From positions 15,788,672 through 15,852,671 of the forward strand of contig CM022669.1 of the NCBI GenBank assembly GCA_012295275.1: 64,000 nt of DNA, given 5' to 3'. Position numbers and translations under genes: made by a program. Source of the stretch: Chrysomallon squamiferum (taxonomy: Eukaryota; Mollusca; Gastropoda; Neomphalida; Peltospiridae). Of this stretch, positions 10,785-23,351 are shown in pieces. Within the stretch, counting starts at the first letter, position 1, and every line of letters starts with the position of its first letter. The notes below the pieces were generated by a model, which saw only the letters and a program-made list of their open reading frames with translations, was not told the DNA's origin and ran no database searches.

Positions 10785-11235
10785 TTCGACTACCACAACA
10801 ACAAGAATAATAGTGACACTAATTACTACTGGTACTATACCATTACTAATACTGCCACTACAGCAACAACAACTACGACTATTACTACCATTATTATTAC
10901 TGCTACAACAAGTACTGTTACTACTATTATCATCATTATACAGCAACCTCTACTCTATTATTACCATTATTACTACAACAACAACAGCAATTACTACTAC
11001 TACTACTAGTACTACTAGTACTACTATTACAACTACCACTACCACTGCTGCTACAACTATTACTACTTCTATCTATATTAGTACGATTACTACCACTATT
11101 ACCAGTACAACTGTTACGTCTTTTTCTTTTAATACTAACACAATTAATATTATTATAAATCACGATTTTTATCAGAGCTATCACGACAGTTACTATTCTT
11201 ATTATTACTGCGGCTACTACAACGTTTCTTAGTAC
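10785..11235. repeat. Degenerate ACT/CAA/TTA trinucleotide region
   Basis: About 450 bp of ACT, ACA, TTA and CAA triplets. Thr-rich (plus) and Ser/Asn-rich (minus) frames across it are not genes. Confidence 0.9.
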
Positions 11236-11239
11236 TGAC

Positions 11240-11690
11240 GATGTTGTTGTCTTTGTTCGTTTGATATTCTAATTAATGAAAATTGTAAACTATTGTTAAT
11301 CCATTAAAAGTTATTTTATTTTTACAAGACGTTTTTCCATTATTAATAATATTCCTGTATAAATAAATGTTACCCATACTTGTTTTTCTTACTTTTTCGT
11401 TTTGTTGTTTCAAACTGATTTATTGTTTTAGTAGTTTACACTTTCCTGTCGTTTTAAGCACATCAAAACTCGTCGAACACAACCTTGCTTATTTAAAAAT
11501 CACTTTCTATTTTTAAAGCTTTCTGCTTTCATCCATTTGACTCTAAGCCCATTGATGAAAAATAACACGTTTTATTTTTGGTGTCTTAATGTTTGTGTGT
11601 TGTCTGGAGATGTAACACAAACGGTTATCAAATGACGAATTCTACAAGACTCCACCAGAAACAAACAAAACAAAAAATTTAAACTTCTTT
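11240..11690. other. Non-coding, nothing recognised
   Basis: AT-rich, mildly complex sequence with no supported feature. Confidence 0.5.
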
Positions 11691-11692
11691 AC

Positions 11693-12088
11693 CAAAAAAA
11701 AAAAAAAAAAAAAAAAAAAAACGTGCCATAAAGAGAAAGGGTGTCAAAGAAATCATAAACGAAGTACACACGAAGTGTTCATGAAGCAGAATGCAATTTG
11801 CAGCATATGTTATTTTTTCTCTCTCTTTTCAGAATCTTATGCCGAAACAGCGTCTCTATGTGAACATTCCAAGGAAGCATTTGCAGGATTTTTTTTTTTT
11901 TTTTTATTTTTTTTTTCTGCGAATCAAGTTGATCGTAGGTTAGCCTGTCATCTTGTAGTTCTGCAATGACACAATGTCAGAGAACTGAACTACAGAAAAG
12001 GGTCTTTCGTTTTTTTTTTTTTCTTTTTTTTTTTCTTTTTTTTCTTTTTTTTTTTCTTGTTATTGTACCAAATAAACCAGTTAGTTTT

Positions 12089-12120
<32 letters not shown>
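11693..12120. repeat. Poly(A) then T-rich tracts
   Basis: A poly(A) of nearly 30 bp (about 11693-11721) is followed by T-rich tracts at 11890-11916, 12010-12057 and 12091-12118. These may be tails of old retroelement insertions, but no body was recognised beside them. Confidence 0.8.
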
Positions 12121-12122
<2 letters not shown>

Positions 12123-12299
12123 ATGATGCATATTTCATTATCCTAGCGTGAAGATTTCGTTTGTATATCTTTGACTTAGTTCAATTATTTTAACTGGCAC
12201 AAAGGAATTACAAACAAAAGCTGCATAAGTATTATCCAAACTGAAAATTCTCTTAATTCACTGAAAAATATTTTATCTTTAAATCTTCAAATCATGATC

Positions 12300-12395
12300 C
12301 GTGAAATCATCATCATGAACATCATTCATCATCATAATCATCATCATCATTATTATTATTATGATGATCATCATCATCATCATCATCATCATGGA
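12300..12395. repeat. (CAT)n / (TTA)n array
   Basis: CATCAT triplets are interrupted by a TTA block and then continue. The His-rich frame is an artefact. Confidence 0.9.
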
Positions 12396-12479
12396 AGTTC
12401 TTTAATGCTCAGCAAACGATCTAGTTCATTTTACCTTTGGGTACTGATTTTGTCTTTATTTATTTATTTTTTTTTTTAA

Positions 12480-12830
12480 CCATAATTTTCGCAGACATAA
12501 CATTATATATTCAGCACGGCTTTTAGTGCAACGTAAACTACAACTTTGGTTCCTGCTGAACACTTTGCTCCATGCCATCAATGAAGATTTTCTTCATAGT
12601 TTTTGCACTGCGCCTAAAAGTGTAAACTGTTTGTTTGGTTTCGCTTGCAAATGTTTCAGATGAAGAAGGTGCCGTAGATCGTTAGTGTCTTTGTAGAGTC
12701 AAGCGTTGAGATTTCGTGGATAATTAGTTGGGCAATTCGAGCGCGGATGTTTACAAATTCATTAACTGCCGCCAGTAAAATTACTTTCATTCAGACTGTT
12801 AGAGCTTTGTAGAGTAACCAAAATAATATG
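12480..12830. other. Non-coding complex sequence
   Basis: Relatively complex sequence without simple repeats (for example ATTCGAGCGCGGATG near 12740). It has no convincing open frame. It might include regulatory DNA but no specific site is claimed. Confidence 0.4.
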
Positions 12831-12834
12831 CATA

Positions 12835-12869
12835 TAGGACGCTGCGTATATATAGTTTGCAGCGTCCTA
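12835..12869. repeat. Perfect 11-bp stem with 13-nt loop
   Basis: TAGGACGCTGC (12835-12845) is followed by a 13-nt AT-rich loop and then by its exact complement GCAGCGTCCTA (12859-12869). The stem is GC-rich in an AT-rich neighbourhood. It is too short for a typical microRNA precursor. It could be a small RNA hairpin, a protein-binding dyad or a chance/TE remnant. Confidence 0.6.
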
Positions 12870-13560
12870 GAAAATGAATGTACTTGGATTCTAGTCTTAC
12901 AGATAACATGTGTCAAGGTGCAATCAAATATGCACGCATCCAGGCACATATACACTTGAATCTTCCACTATTTTCTACTTTCTATTGCTTATATTAAATG
13001 TATTATCATCAGAATATTGGTGAAAACTGCCGACTATAAATTTCAAGGTATCAGCAATTTCAGTTGGTTATTTCACTTACGTTTTGGAATATGACATATA
13101 CATATTTTCTTATTTTTGAAAAAAAATATATGCAGCCATGCGGTCTTCTAAGAAACATGATCTGAATTAAAGAAATAACAAAGCTTTGTTAAAAAAAAAT
13201 TAACGAATTAATAAACAAACGTAATTAATTATTCAATCAAAACATTTCTAAATATAAATTTAAAAAAAATTAAAATTAAAAATAATCCTCAAAAGTTAAG
13301 ATGACGTTTTATAAATGTTTTCCTCTTTTCTATTTGTCAAACGAAAATCGGAATTAAGCTGTAATAAAAAAAAAAAGTCACTTGGAAATACCACTGCAGC
13401 CTGGAAGCTTTGGATTCTGGTGCAAGTCTAACAACACGGTAATAAATAACAAGCGTACCTATCGGCCTCGGAAATGATGACAAACCAATGCTCCACCAAC
13501 GCTGTACTTGTAGAAGAGGAATGCCAATAGTCTTATACTGACGATAATTAAATGTTGCCA
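12870..13560. other. Non-coding, nothing recognised
   Basis: AT-rich DNA with short A-runs. The minus-strand frame of 13337-13672 lacks splice support or any known domain. Confidence 0.5.
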
Positions 13561-13589
13561 TGCGAAGGGTTTTAAACACAATTGCCCGA

Positions 13590-13680
13590 CACCGCCAGTT
13601 AGCACAACGGTGTGTCTGGACGGAGCCTGGGAACGTCAACACTTCAGGAACACGAGCTTGCTTGATCGACACACCACCAA
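13590..13680 (+). repeat. Weak tRNA-A-box-like segment, possible SINE remnant
   Basis: TAGCACAACGG at 13600-13610 fits the tRNA A-box consensus TRGYNNARNNG at every position. The expected B-box about 43 nt downstream is poor. If it is a SINE head it is badly decayed. Low confidence. Confidence 0.2.
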
Positions 13681-13689
13681 AATGAAATA

Positions 13690-15500
13690 TTAGTGCAGTA
13701 ATTGAAGCTTACGCTGAAGTATACAGACTATTTCCTCATTTTCAGAATGTTGGAGACAAGCACCGAATGCATTGCTTGTAGATATTTCTTTTCTTTTTTT
13801 TTTTTTTTTTTTCTCACGAATATGCAGGTTTAGCAAATACTGATACAAATAAGTGTTATAGAAGGAAAACGTTATTTCTTTTAAAACAAAGAAAGAAAGA
13901 AAGATAAGTTATAATAATATTTGATACTGTATACTTTATTTTCAGTACAATGAAATTTTTTCAGCGAACGAGAATATATTCACTGAATTTGAGACATAGA
14001 ATACTAGAACATTAAAGATGAAAGAAATATATATTCACATGGAAATAAAAGAAGAAGAAACAGAAGGATACACATTATTTTTCTTTTTGATACGTTCTCT
14101 GTCTGTCCTCTCTAATTCTGTCTTCACGTCTCATTCCTACCAATCTTTTATTTTCACGCTCCCAAATATGTTTCTGAATGGATCGAATACTGTAACAGTT
14201 ATATATTTAATGTTTTATTTTCACAGTAGTAATTAACAGTAATGTTCATATTTGTACCAGGATTATAAAACACGGGAAACAAACCAATACAAAATTGCAG
14301 CAGGTTATCTGACATATTCTGACAAATAAAAACTGACACTTTCCCCATTATCTAATAGTATTACACCAAAATGAAGAGATTATAATACGCCACTATTAGC
14401 ATGGAAATTCAACAAAGTTGTAACCAGGATCAAAATTTGCATTACGGATAAAAAAAACTATTTGTTAAAGCGGAGAAATAAAATGAAGGATATTTATCAG
14501 AATTATGCAGTAGATATTACGTGCCACTCTGGTCAACATACAAATTTCCAACATAAAACACAGATATCATTCCCAGTCTATACTTTAAGGAATAAAGGAC
14601 AATTGTCCATAAACGCCGGGGGAAAAGGTTTTAATGTTTGCGCTGATATATTATCCATGATTTAATCGGACAAGCCGACGTGGTGTTTGCCACCAGAGAC
14701 CGAAGATGTCACCTTTTGATCGCTGTTCTTTAATCCACTGGATCTGTCCGTTGTCTCCGTTTATTGCACTAAGACACCACAACGATAATTGGTTACATTA
14801 AAAAAAGGAACAGAGAGGAATTGGTATAGACAAAGGTAATAACTCGATAGAATAGACAAATGGAAGAAAAAAAAAGGAAGAAGATCAGTGTAAGATTTAA
14901 AATTTGTTCAGATGCTGACAGAATCTGTCTGACAGAACGAATCGGGTTTTGTCACTTTCTTGTCTTCGTTCTTTTTGTAGTTTGAATTATTGTTGTAAAA
15001 AGATCGTTCCTGGATGGCCGTCTTGGTAATAGTGGAAATTGTCGAATGCGTGTAATTTTATTTTATTTATTTTCTTTTGTCTGTGGCCTCTAGAGAGGAA
15101 GCAGACAGACAGAGAAAGCTTAAAAATTAAATTTTGGAGGACAAACATTTTTACGTTTTTTTTTTTAAAATCTTTTCTTCTTCATTGTTGATGCTAACAT
15201 TTACTTTTGTTTTAAATAATTATAATGAAAAAAAAATATTTAAAGTTTTCTAGGATGAAAATAAATAAAATAAAATAAATAATAACAACAAAAAGAAGTC
15301 TTGTTTAATGGGAAACAAAAGAAGAAAGAAAACACAATAAAAATAAAATATCTAACAGGCACATACAATGCATAAGTAAAACAAAAAAAGAAAAAAAAAA
15401 GTAATTGTTGAGAGATGCAAATTGGCATAAAACATCACTGAATAAAACAGATAAAATATAACATCTCCCTTTTCTCGTTTCCTTAAAAAAAAAAAACCAA
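13690..15500. other. Non-coding, nothing recognised
   Basis: Contains a poly(T) at about 13796-13812, GAAA repeats near 13890 and assorted A/T-rich sequence. The short open frames lack coding signatures. Confidence 0.5.
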
Positions 15501-15506
15501 AAAGCC

Positions 15507-15511
<5 letters not shown>

Positions 15512-15537
<26 letters not shown>
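15512..15537. repeat. (TA)n microsatellite
   Basis: Uninterrupted TA run flanked by A- and T-rich DNA. Confidence 0.9.
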
Positions 15538-15619
15538 TTTCTGAAAACCAAGAGAAAAAATTATTATAAATACATGATCTAGGGATATTCAACAGATTTA
15601 CTTTTACGTCAAGCACAAC

Positions 15620-16820
15620 CGATCATGTTCTGTCTCAGCATATTATTTATATGTATGTAAACAGATACACATCTTAACTCTGATGCCACACATACAGAGG
15701 TAAGCTCTACATTATTAATACCTGATTTATGCTCTAATGCCTATGCCACCCATGTTCCTTTAAGTGCGAGGGAAGCGATTTGGCGAGCAATATTTCCTGT
15801 TGATATTATGTCATATTTCATTTCTGTCGGCACAGTTCAAGTCGGAATAGTTTTCTCATGCTACGAACACGGATAGGTGTTGACAGAATAAACACCTTAT
15901 GTTGGAAAGTGTAGTTTGTATCGCTGCGAAATCTGTTCTACATATGACGAGCCCAAGCTCGAACTTCCGCACAATGTAACGTTCCACCGAGCAAGATGGT
16001 TCACCTTTTACGAGAGCCTGTTGCGAGGGACCAAGTGTCTCAAAGAGTTGCGCCGTACGTTAATATAAATATCAGCCCCGGGTCTGATATCAAAGGGGAA
16101 GTTTCGTGTGACATATTATTTGTCAGTGTGGTGCCGTTATGCACAGATTATTGTGTATATCATAAACAATATAGTCTATTTTTCTTTCTTTTTTTTACCA
16201 GACTTTTTTTTTTTCATTTCATCTCTATGATGAATGATATATTTTTAAGTAAATGTCGAAAGTGTAGCGTGTATATGTATTTTGGATAATAGTATCCGTA
16301 AACACAACAAAAGATCCATTAGCAAAATATTTTGTGTTTATGAACATCTTGAAGCCATCTTCGAGGTGTATCAGCCTTTCAAATTACAGTTTGCTGATAG
16401 TCAAAAGATTTGTTGCTGTATATGTGAATTAAATAAACGAACTGAAGGAAAATCCGTAAATATCTTGCTCAACCTTTGTTGATGACATTTTCTGTTAAAA
16501 ATGATTTTTGTATGCTATGGATAAGACGGTTTACATAATGCACTGTGAATGTTAATGTCAGTAAAACTTTCATAAAAGAAGAAAGACATTTTTAAATTTA
16601 ACGGTTATATCGAGTCATATATTTGGTATAAAAATGTTACCGACTCTTAGTGATGAAACACTTTGCATGGACACGAATTGTGGTCTTATTCGCTTAGCAG
16701 AATGTACGTTATATGTGCACCCTCCCACAGATAAGGAAAAAACGAATAAAATTTGTAAGACTTTGGTCGGAGGGGATAATAGCCTGGTAACAGTAAGAAG
16801 AAAAACTGAACAAATAAAAT
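15620..16820. other. Non-coding, moderately complex
   Basis: This includes a less repetitive block at about 15760-16110 with CpGs and the word AGCCCCGGGTC. No exon with flanking splice sites and recognisable protein sequence was found. Confidence 0.4.
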
Positions 16821-16822
16821 GG

Positions 16823-16934
<112 letters not shown>

Positions 16935-17395
16935 CGTTTCTGCTTCGCATTTATTTTATTTTTTAATACACTTATCATTCATTCTGTCATGCTGTTATTT
17001 TTATTACTTTATTCACATTCATTTTAAAATAATTATACCAGACCAATGTTGGTAATACTATCCTCATTCCTAGTGACCCTAACGAAGTCAGTTCGTGATA
17101 TTTTTACAGATATATGTATGGACAGCAAGGAAATAGCTTCAGACATCGCATGTGCTAAAACTATTAATGTCATTTACAGAAGTATACTGAGACCAACAAA
17201 ATAGGACTCAAAGAGAAAATGATTTTTCCAAACAGGGAAATGGCTTAAACATAAAATGAAATATGATGCTGAAAAGTTAAAGAACACTAACAGATGACAA
17301 CTGCAACAATGTTCTACTACTACTCACGACAAAGGCAACAATAGCAACATCAACAACAAAACAATAATAATAATAAAATTCTAATCGTTAAAAAA
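16935..17395. other. Non-coding, nothing recognised
   Basis: AT-rich sequence with no supported feature. Confidence 0.5.
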
Positions 17396-17399
17396 ATAA

Positions 17400-17541
<142 letters not shown>

Positions 17542-17639
17542 TGGGAATACTGACACAAAGTTTATGACACATCAAAATCTCCAAACGAAACAACGAAACC
17601 TTCTTAACCTCAACAACTCGACTCCTTAACTATTTTTTT

Positions 17640-18230
17640 TTTATTTTTTTTTTTTTTTTTACTCAGTATACTCTCCGTTCCATTTCGCGAGCGATAAAAC
17701 ATCACGACGTTTGACTCTGTTATTGTGACGAATAGAAGCAGTCATTTAAAGAGGGCAAGAAAATCAATCAAAGATTAGGCCATGTACGCCGTACAGAGAT
17801 AAACGAATGTATTGACACGTCTCCAATCCCGTTTCCATTTACACACTTTTACAGTTCACTGCGTCTGGGTAAATCAGCGGACTGCTCCTCATTGGTTAGA
17901 TAACCAGTCTTTTGCTGCCAAGGGTCGCGTGATCGACGCTTTCTTAGTGTCCCCGTTTGACTATTTCCCAGTCATGCCAGTATGTCACGTTTGGTTACGA
18001 AGAAGTCAGTGGTAGGCATATTCCAGTCTATTGAGAGTAGTATGTAGAAATATATCGACAGAAAAAGAAGGAAACGATATAAAACAGCAGCATGATATCT
18101 AAAAATAACATAAAATAAATAATAAATTAATAAATAAATATGTAAAAGATATAAATAAAGAGAATCAGAAAATTAAAACAAAAATTCAGAATTACTAATA
18201 TTATGTATCAAATAAAAAAATATCCGTTGA
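17640..18230. other. Non-coding with a complex block
   Basis: A poly(T) at about 17633-17660 precedes a complex block at 17680-18015. That block includes TTGGTTAGATAACCAGTC and GTGATCGACGC, reminiscent of tRNA-like SINE pieces but with non-standard spacing. After 18060 it is TAAA-rich. Confidence 0.35.
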
Positions 18231-18234
18231 AACA

Positions 18235-18385
18235 TTTTTATTATTATTATTATTATCGCTGGTGTTGTTGTTGTTGTTTTTAGTTGTTGTTGCTGCTGCT
18301 GCTCCTGTTGTTTTTTTGTGTTTTTTTTGTATTTTTGTTGTTATTGTTGTTGTTAACACTATTGCTGTTTTTATTGTTGACAATT
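18235..18385. repeat. TTA/TTG/TGC trinucleotide region
   Basis: TTA, then TTG and TGC triplets with interruptions. Confidence 0.85.
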
Positions 18386-18680
18386 TTATTACACGTTATT
18401 GTTTTAAAATCTAATTCAAAGAATATGCAAGCCTAGCGCGCTATGTTCACTGAAACACAAAACTCGTTATGAGACCCAAACGCTGATTCCAAATTGTCCA
18501 TGGAGCCAGAACAATCCTTACGCAAGACTGACAAGGCGTTTTACGTATTCCACGCCCGAATGACAGTTCTCTGATAACCTCTTACACAGATCGTGCAACC
18601 TCTAATTTGCGACGTAACGCACATGTTCACACACACTTCACTGACCGATTTCATTAACACAGTCCCGTGCAATTCCTTAT

Positions 18681-19010
18681 CCATAAACATCCGACACAAA
18701 CCTACGTTGGTGGCACGACGGTTAAGTCATCAGGTCAAAGTTGGTAGGTTCTGGGATCAAATGCTGGCTTCGATTATTTTGCTCTGGCTGAACATCCATA
18801 AACATTCGACAAAACCTATTCTCCAGGGTAGTAAAGTGGTTAACTCAACACGTTAAAGTCAATACGTTCTGGGATCGAATCCTCTGGTCGGCTGCTTTGA
18901 TATGTTACGAAGTTCTATTCCATAAAAATCCGACAAGACCAGTATTGACGATACAACAGTTAAGTCTTGAGATTAAAGCTGGTATGTTTTGGGGGGATTA
19001 AATCCGGCGA
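18681..19010 (+). repeat. Three tandem tRNA-promoter-like units (SINE-head array)
   Basis: Three diverged copies start with CCATAAA at 18681, 18796 and 18920 (steps of 115 and 124 bp). All share CCGACA/TCGACAAAACC, a TTAAGTC/TTAACTC word and a TTCTGGGATC-like block. Unit 2 has A-box TAGTAAAGTGG (18829-18839, full match to TRGYNNARNNG) and B-box GGATCGAATCC (18872-18882, 10 of 11 to GGTTCGANNCC) with starts 43 nt apart, as in tRNAs. Unit 1 has TGGCACGACGG (18711) and GGATCAAATGC (18754), also 43 apart. Unit 3 is more decayed (18949 and 18995). No cloverleaf with a paired acceptor stem was found, so these are not functional tRNAs. A tRNA-derived SINE or satellite built from SINE heads is the best reading. 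Confidence 0.6.
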
Positions 19011-19500
19011 CGAGTTCATTCATTTTGTTAAAGCTAAGCTTTGCCAAATCGATACAGAAGATCTTCTCCCGTCTCCGTCTAAATTTAACCACACTAATCT
19101 AACATTGTCACTGGCAGACAACCCATGTCTCAGGTTTACGAGTCCAAGCGAGACATGCTTAGCTGCACTTTGTTGAAAAGGGAAACTTCCCGTTTCACGT
19201 CGACTCCATTATGACAAAGACAAAATGCAGTATCGTGAAATCGTCATTAAATAGAGTCTATAAAATAACGGACACGAAGCCATAATTAAAATAATCGACA
19301 TTTCCTAGTTTCGCTTATCAGTTTAGTGGCTGTAAAAATAAGCAGTGTGTCTGCTTAATTCTTTAATTCAAATCCTATGAAAGCTGCATAGTTTCTAGCC
19401 CAGCGTGTGTTGGAACGAACAAAGAATGAACCAATGAATGAATGAAATGATCCATATTTGATGTCTCAGCAGATCTTAATAAATAATAATATTAATTTAC
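19011..19500. other. Non-coding, nothing certain
   Basis: Complex sequence continuing from the tRNA-like array. It could contain the body of the element, but no second copy exists in the window for comparison. Confidence 0.4.
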
Positions 19501-19509
19501 GTCAGTGGT

Positions 19510-20680
19510 ATGCTGTTGTTGTTATTGTCATCATCATCGTCATCATCATCATCATAATAATTAGTATTCGTTATTATTATTTTAAAAACGGGTTTAACGA
19601 AAATGTGAGAAAAACGGTGCTGCCCTGATATTACGCACACTTGACGAATAGCAGCAAAATGTTATTTTATAAGAACCTACTCATGAGTTGTTAAACATAT
19701 ACAACAGATTTTGAAAACTAAAGCCACGGGCACTGGCTATTAGGGGCGCAATCCTTGGGATGAAAATATTAAAGGATTGATCCTACGGTCCATAACACAA
19801 CCGCTAAATATTCTTTACCTATATCTAACGAGTATACAGGTGAACGTTCAACAAATCATAACAGAAGCGAGTTACAACGGGATTAACACAAACAGGTTAA
19901 AAAGAAAACCAAAGAAAATGTCACAAGAGAAATTCGGTAACTTTGATCTCTGTGAACAACTACTAGAGGATGTGTCCAATTTTTAAACAAACACGAGCAT
20001 TCACAGTGAACATGAAATTCCTGATTGCTTCTTGGAAAATAAACATATTGCACCAATAACGATTTGCACGTGTAGTCTGCATTATTGCGTGCAGCGAAAT
20101 GTCATGTTGAGCATCTGCTAAACACGCAGGCTACTGTTTGCTGATGAAGCAACGTACAGACTGAGAAAAACAGAGACACATGTTCTAAATATGTCATACA
20201 AGACACTGCATTTGGCTTCTGGTTATGACATCAAGTTTAAGATCGTACAATTTTGAGACCGCACACCTGTTGCAGTTATGTGTAAATATGTTATGGGAAA
20301 AAAGAAATAAACGTTTTATTTCACGATGCACTTATCGTATATTTTTAAACTACAGTTATGTACCGACATAGATATATGGTTACAGCTTTATTTATCATCC
20401 CATTCAACATATTTTTAAATCTACGATTACATGGCGAGAGTTAATAGTTCAGGACCGTGGATATTAAAAGAGGAAACAGCCATATAATACTCTACTTTGA
20501 TTATCAGAAAGGACTATTTTTATAAACGCTTTCTTATGGACAACACAGCACGTACCACGACGTTTTATCAACCAGTAAGAAATTAGGTACAGAAGAATTG
20601 TTGTTGCAGAAATTATTTTGCGACTCTCTTTTTTCTAAAAAGAAAACGATCGTTGCTTCGGTTAGTATCAGTGAGGGATA
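19510..20680. other. Non-coding, nothing recognised
   Basis: A TTG/CAT/TAA patch at 19513-19580 leads into AT-rich DNA with no supported gene. The 69-codon plus-strand frame ending near 19985 has no domain signature. Confidence 0.5.
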
Positions 20681-20688
20681 TTTATTAC

Positions 20689-20689
<1 letters not shown>

Positions 20690-20732
<43 letters not shown>
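20690..20732. repeat. (CAT)n microsatellite
   Basis: About 14 uninterrupted CAT/ATC triplets. The poly-Asp frame on the minus strand is an artefact. Confidence 0.95.
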
Positions 20733-20733
<1 letters not shown>

Positions 20734-20799
20734 TCTTGTTGATGTTGTTTTGCAACTGAGAAAAATAACATAAGCTGATCAGCAAAATAAACATATTTC

Positions 20800-22370
20800 A
20801 TCATTTTTAATTCTAATCAACTCGCAATCAACTTGTAAAAAAAATTAATAAAAAAAAAAAAAATAAAATGAAATATAAATAAATAAACAAATAAATAAAA
20901 TAATTTAAAATCATAGCGATAATACTTTTTATTGCTTAATCTTTGTGGGGTTTTTTGTTATCTTAATATAATTTATGTTGATATCAAAAGCGGTTTCATA
21001 CCGCACGAAATAAGCATTATTAAATCGAGGTTGCTAATGATGATTGAGTTACAAGATTTTCGGTTGCACTTTTTCCAATTCACAGAAAATGATCGTATTC
21101 AAATGCATGACTGCTGGTAAGTATAGCTAATGGCATATTAATGTTAGCTGTTGCTATTTACAGTAAATTTCAAATTGAAGATTATAAAAAGCGAAGAAAA
21201 GAAAAAGTGAAAAACATAATGGTTATTACTGTAGCTACTGCGGGGGTTGGTTTTTTTTTGTCCTGTAATCATCAGTTCTATTAATGCTACATACTGCTAC
21301 GACTTGTACTACCACTTTTAATACAACCACAAAAGTTACAATAGCAACTATTACTATTTCAACCACCACTACAGTTAATTTTGTTATTATCTCTAAACCG
21401 CAGCTATTAATACAATTATCATACTCATTTAAAGTAATAATAAATAAATAAATAAATAAATAATATAAATAAATAAATAAATAAATAAGTAAATAAATGA
21501 AATATGAATAAAAGTCAAAAAGATGAAAAAATTTCTGTAGATGTTGTTTTTTTATTTTTTTTTTTAAATGAAAGAAATACAAATTCTATTAATTCACTTC
21601 CAAAGATCTAAAATTAGCATGCAGTTCTTCGAAGCCATATGTGAGGTTTAAAACACGATCTGAACATTTGCCTTGGAACCTAAAATGGAAACTGATATTC
21701 ATATTGCCTTACGTCTTTTGTTTGCATATTCTAATTCTCTCGGGAAGAAACACAACACACAATCTGAAGAACAAACGGAGATTCAGAAGATGTCTGTTGC
21801 TAGGTAACATTTTTGCGGGAAGCTTTGCTCGACGAAAGTTTAAAAACGATCGGAGAAAGAGATATGAGATACAAATGAAGATTATTTTTAACAGTTGATG
21901 TGATTATATGTGATATACGATTGTTTTCCAGTTTGTGCAAGTCATCGTCTGAACAGCCTCAGAGCCTGGTTTGCTTTATTTCCCGTTTCATTCAGAAACT
22001 ACTAGATTCATTCATCAGAGGCTTGTTTCCTGTATACGGCAAGCTCCATATCGAGTCGTATCTTCAGGTTTAATGATGACAGTAATTCCTGAACTGACTC
22101 TAACGGCCAGACAATTACTTTTCTATCATTTATACAATTACGAAAAAACAAAAACAAAAAACAAATAAAAATATCTGAAAAAAAAAAAAAATGAAAATAT
22201 TTACAAAACAACCTTATAATATTTCGGATACCTAATAACCATTAAATGTTAAACAAATATTCAGTAATATCTCTTTTCTTGATACTTTTGTTTTGTTTGT
22301 TATTGTTGTTTATAATGAAATTTAATTCATTTAAAGCATAATACCTGTATCAATAAAAGCGTCTCTCGTT
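20800..22370. other. Non-coding, AT-rich
   Basis: Contains (TAAA)n at about 20871-20900 and 21440-21500 and ACT/ATT triplets at 21290-21370. No supported gene. The frame at 21641-21898 is basic-rich but lacks homology or splice support. Confidence 0.5.
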
Positions 22371-22379
22371 TTTACACAG

Positions 22380-22520
22380 TCAGTACAACTGATAACGGCG
22401 CCAGCGCTAACCAACTGCAAACGTCTTGAAACAAGTGATGCTGCCAAAGCAGGCAGTTGATTAATACCGATTACTGTTCGAAAACCTTTTTAATGAATAA
22501 TAAATCTTTTCTACCTTTCA
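22380..22520. promoter_or_regulatory. Small low-repeat CpG-containing segment, candidate regulatory DNA
   Basis: Contains AACGGCGCCAGCGC and TTGATTAATACCGATTACTG (a homeodomain-type GATTA and TTGATTAAT). Candidate by composition only. Confidence 0.15.
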
Positions 22521-22840
22521 GACATGATGATTCCTTATGTACGGACCATAGATGCATTTGAATACACTGATGTTATAACGTGCTGCAAAATTAGGATTTT
22601 AAGCACCTCATAATTAAATATGTTTATATGTTTGTGTATGTGTGTGCGTGTGTGTGTGTTTGCATATACGTGTTCTGACTAACACGTGCAAGTGATCTAT
22701 TATATATCCTTGTAACATTCCCAGAACAAACTTCCTACTGTAATAAATTCCACTTCCTTGCTTTTAATACGCGTCCCTTGGCAACCATGAACATATTATT
22801 TTCTTTTCACAAGAATATACCATAGAAATCTTTCTTCTAG

Positions 22841-22872
<32 letters not shown>
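22841..22872. repeat. Poly(A) tract, 32 bp
   Basis: Uninterrupted A-run followed by GAAATAAGAAAAAG. It could be a retroelement tail, but no body was recognised to its left. Confidence 0.95.
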
Positions 22873-22874
<2 letters not shown>

Positions 22875-23351
22875 AATAAGAAAAAGATAATAAAAATAAA
22901 AAAAAGGATGGAGGCAGGAAAGATACAAAAATAGCTAATTCATTCTTGGAATCAAACTATTGCCAACACCTTGGAAACCACTTCATACTCAGTCTTGCAA
23001 CATTTCCATACGGCGCCGCCATAACACGTGTTTTGCATGTTCGTGTAGCGAGTTTGCCGTTTCTGGGTTTTTTTCACGCCACCGAACTAGTACCAATTAT
23101 CGTTCTTGTTTTTTTGTTGTGATTGCCCGTGATTATGTAAACCGTGGCTGGAGAGAAAAAAGACCACACAGACACTAAATCCGAATTTGAAGACGAAATC
23201 TTCGCACCACGCATCAAAGCAATTCTGACATTCCCGCCAAAGAACAAAAAACACGTGACCTATTCTTTAAGACAAATGTTACAGGTCTAATTTTTTTTTT
23301 TTTTTTTTTTTTTAAGCCGTCTTCTAAATGGCAGAGTTTGACATATTACAC

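Noticed and set aside
13337-13672. 111-codon minus-strand frame with mixed composition
   Set aside because: No recognisable domain, no splice borders, and it overlaps a decayed SINE-like patch.
17860-17940. Second tRNA-like SINE head
   Set aside because: The best A- and B-like words are about 60 nt apart and each matches only about 8 of 11 positions. Not convincing.
18822-18890. Possible functional tRNA gene
   Set aside because: A- and B-box words are good, but I could not pair an acceptor stem or a proper anticodon arm, and two decayed copies flank it in tandem.
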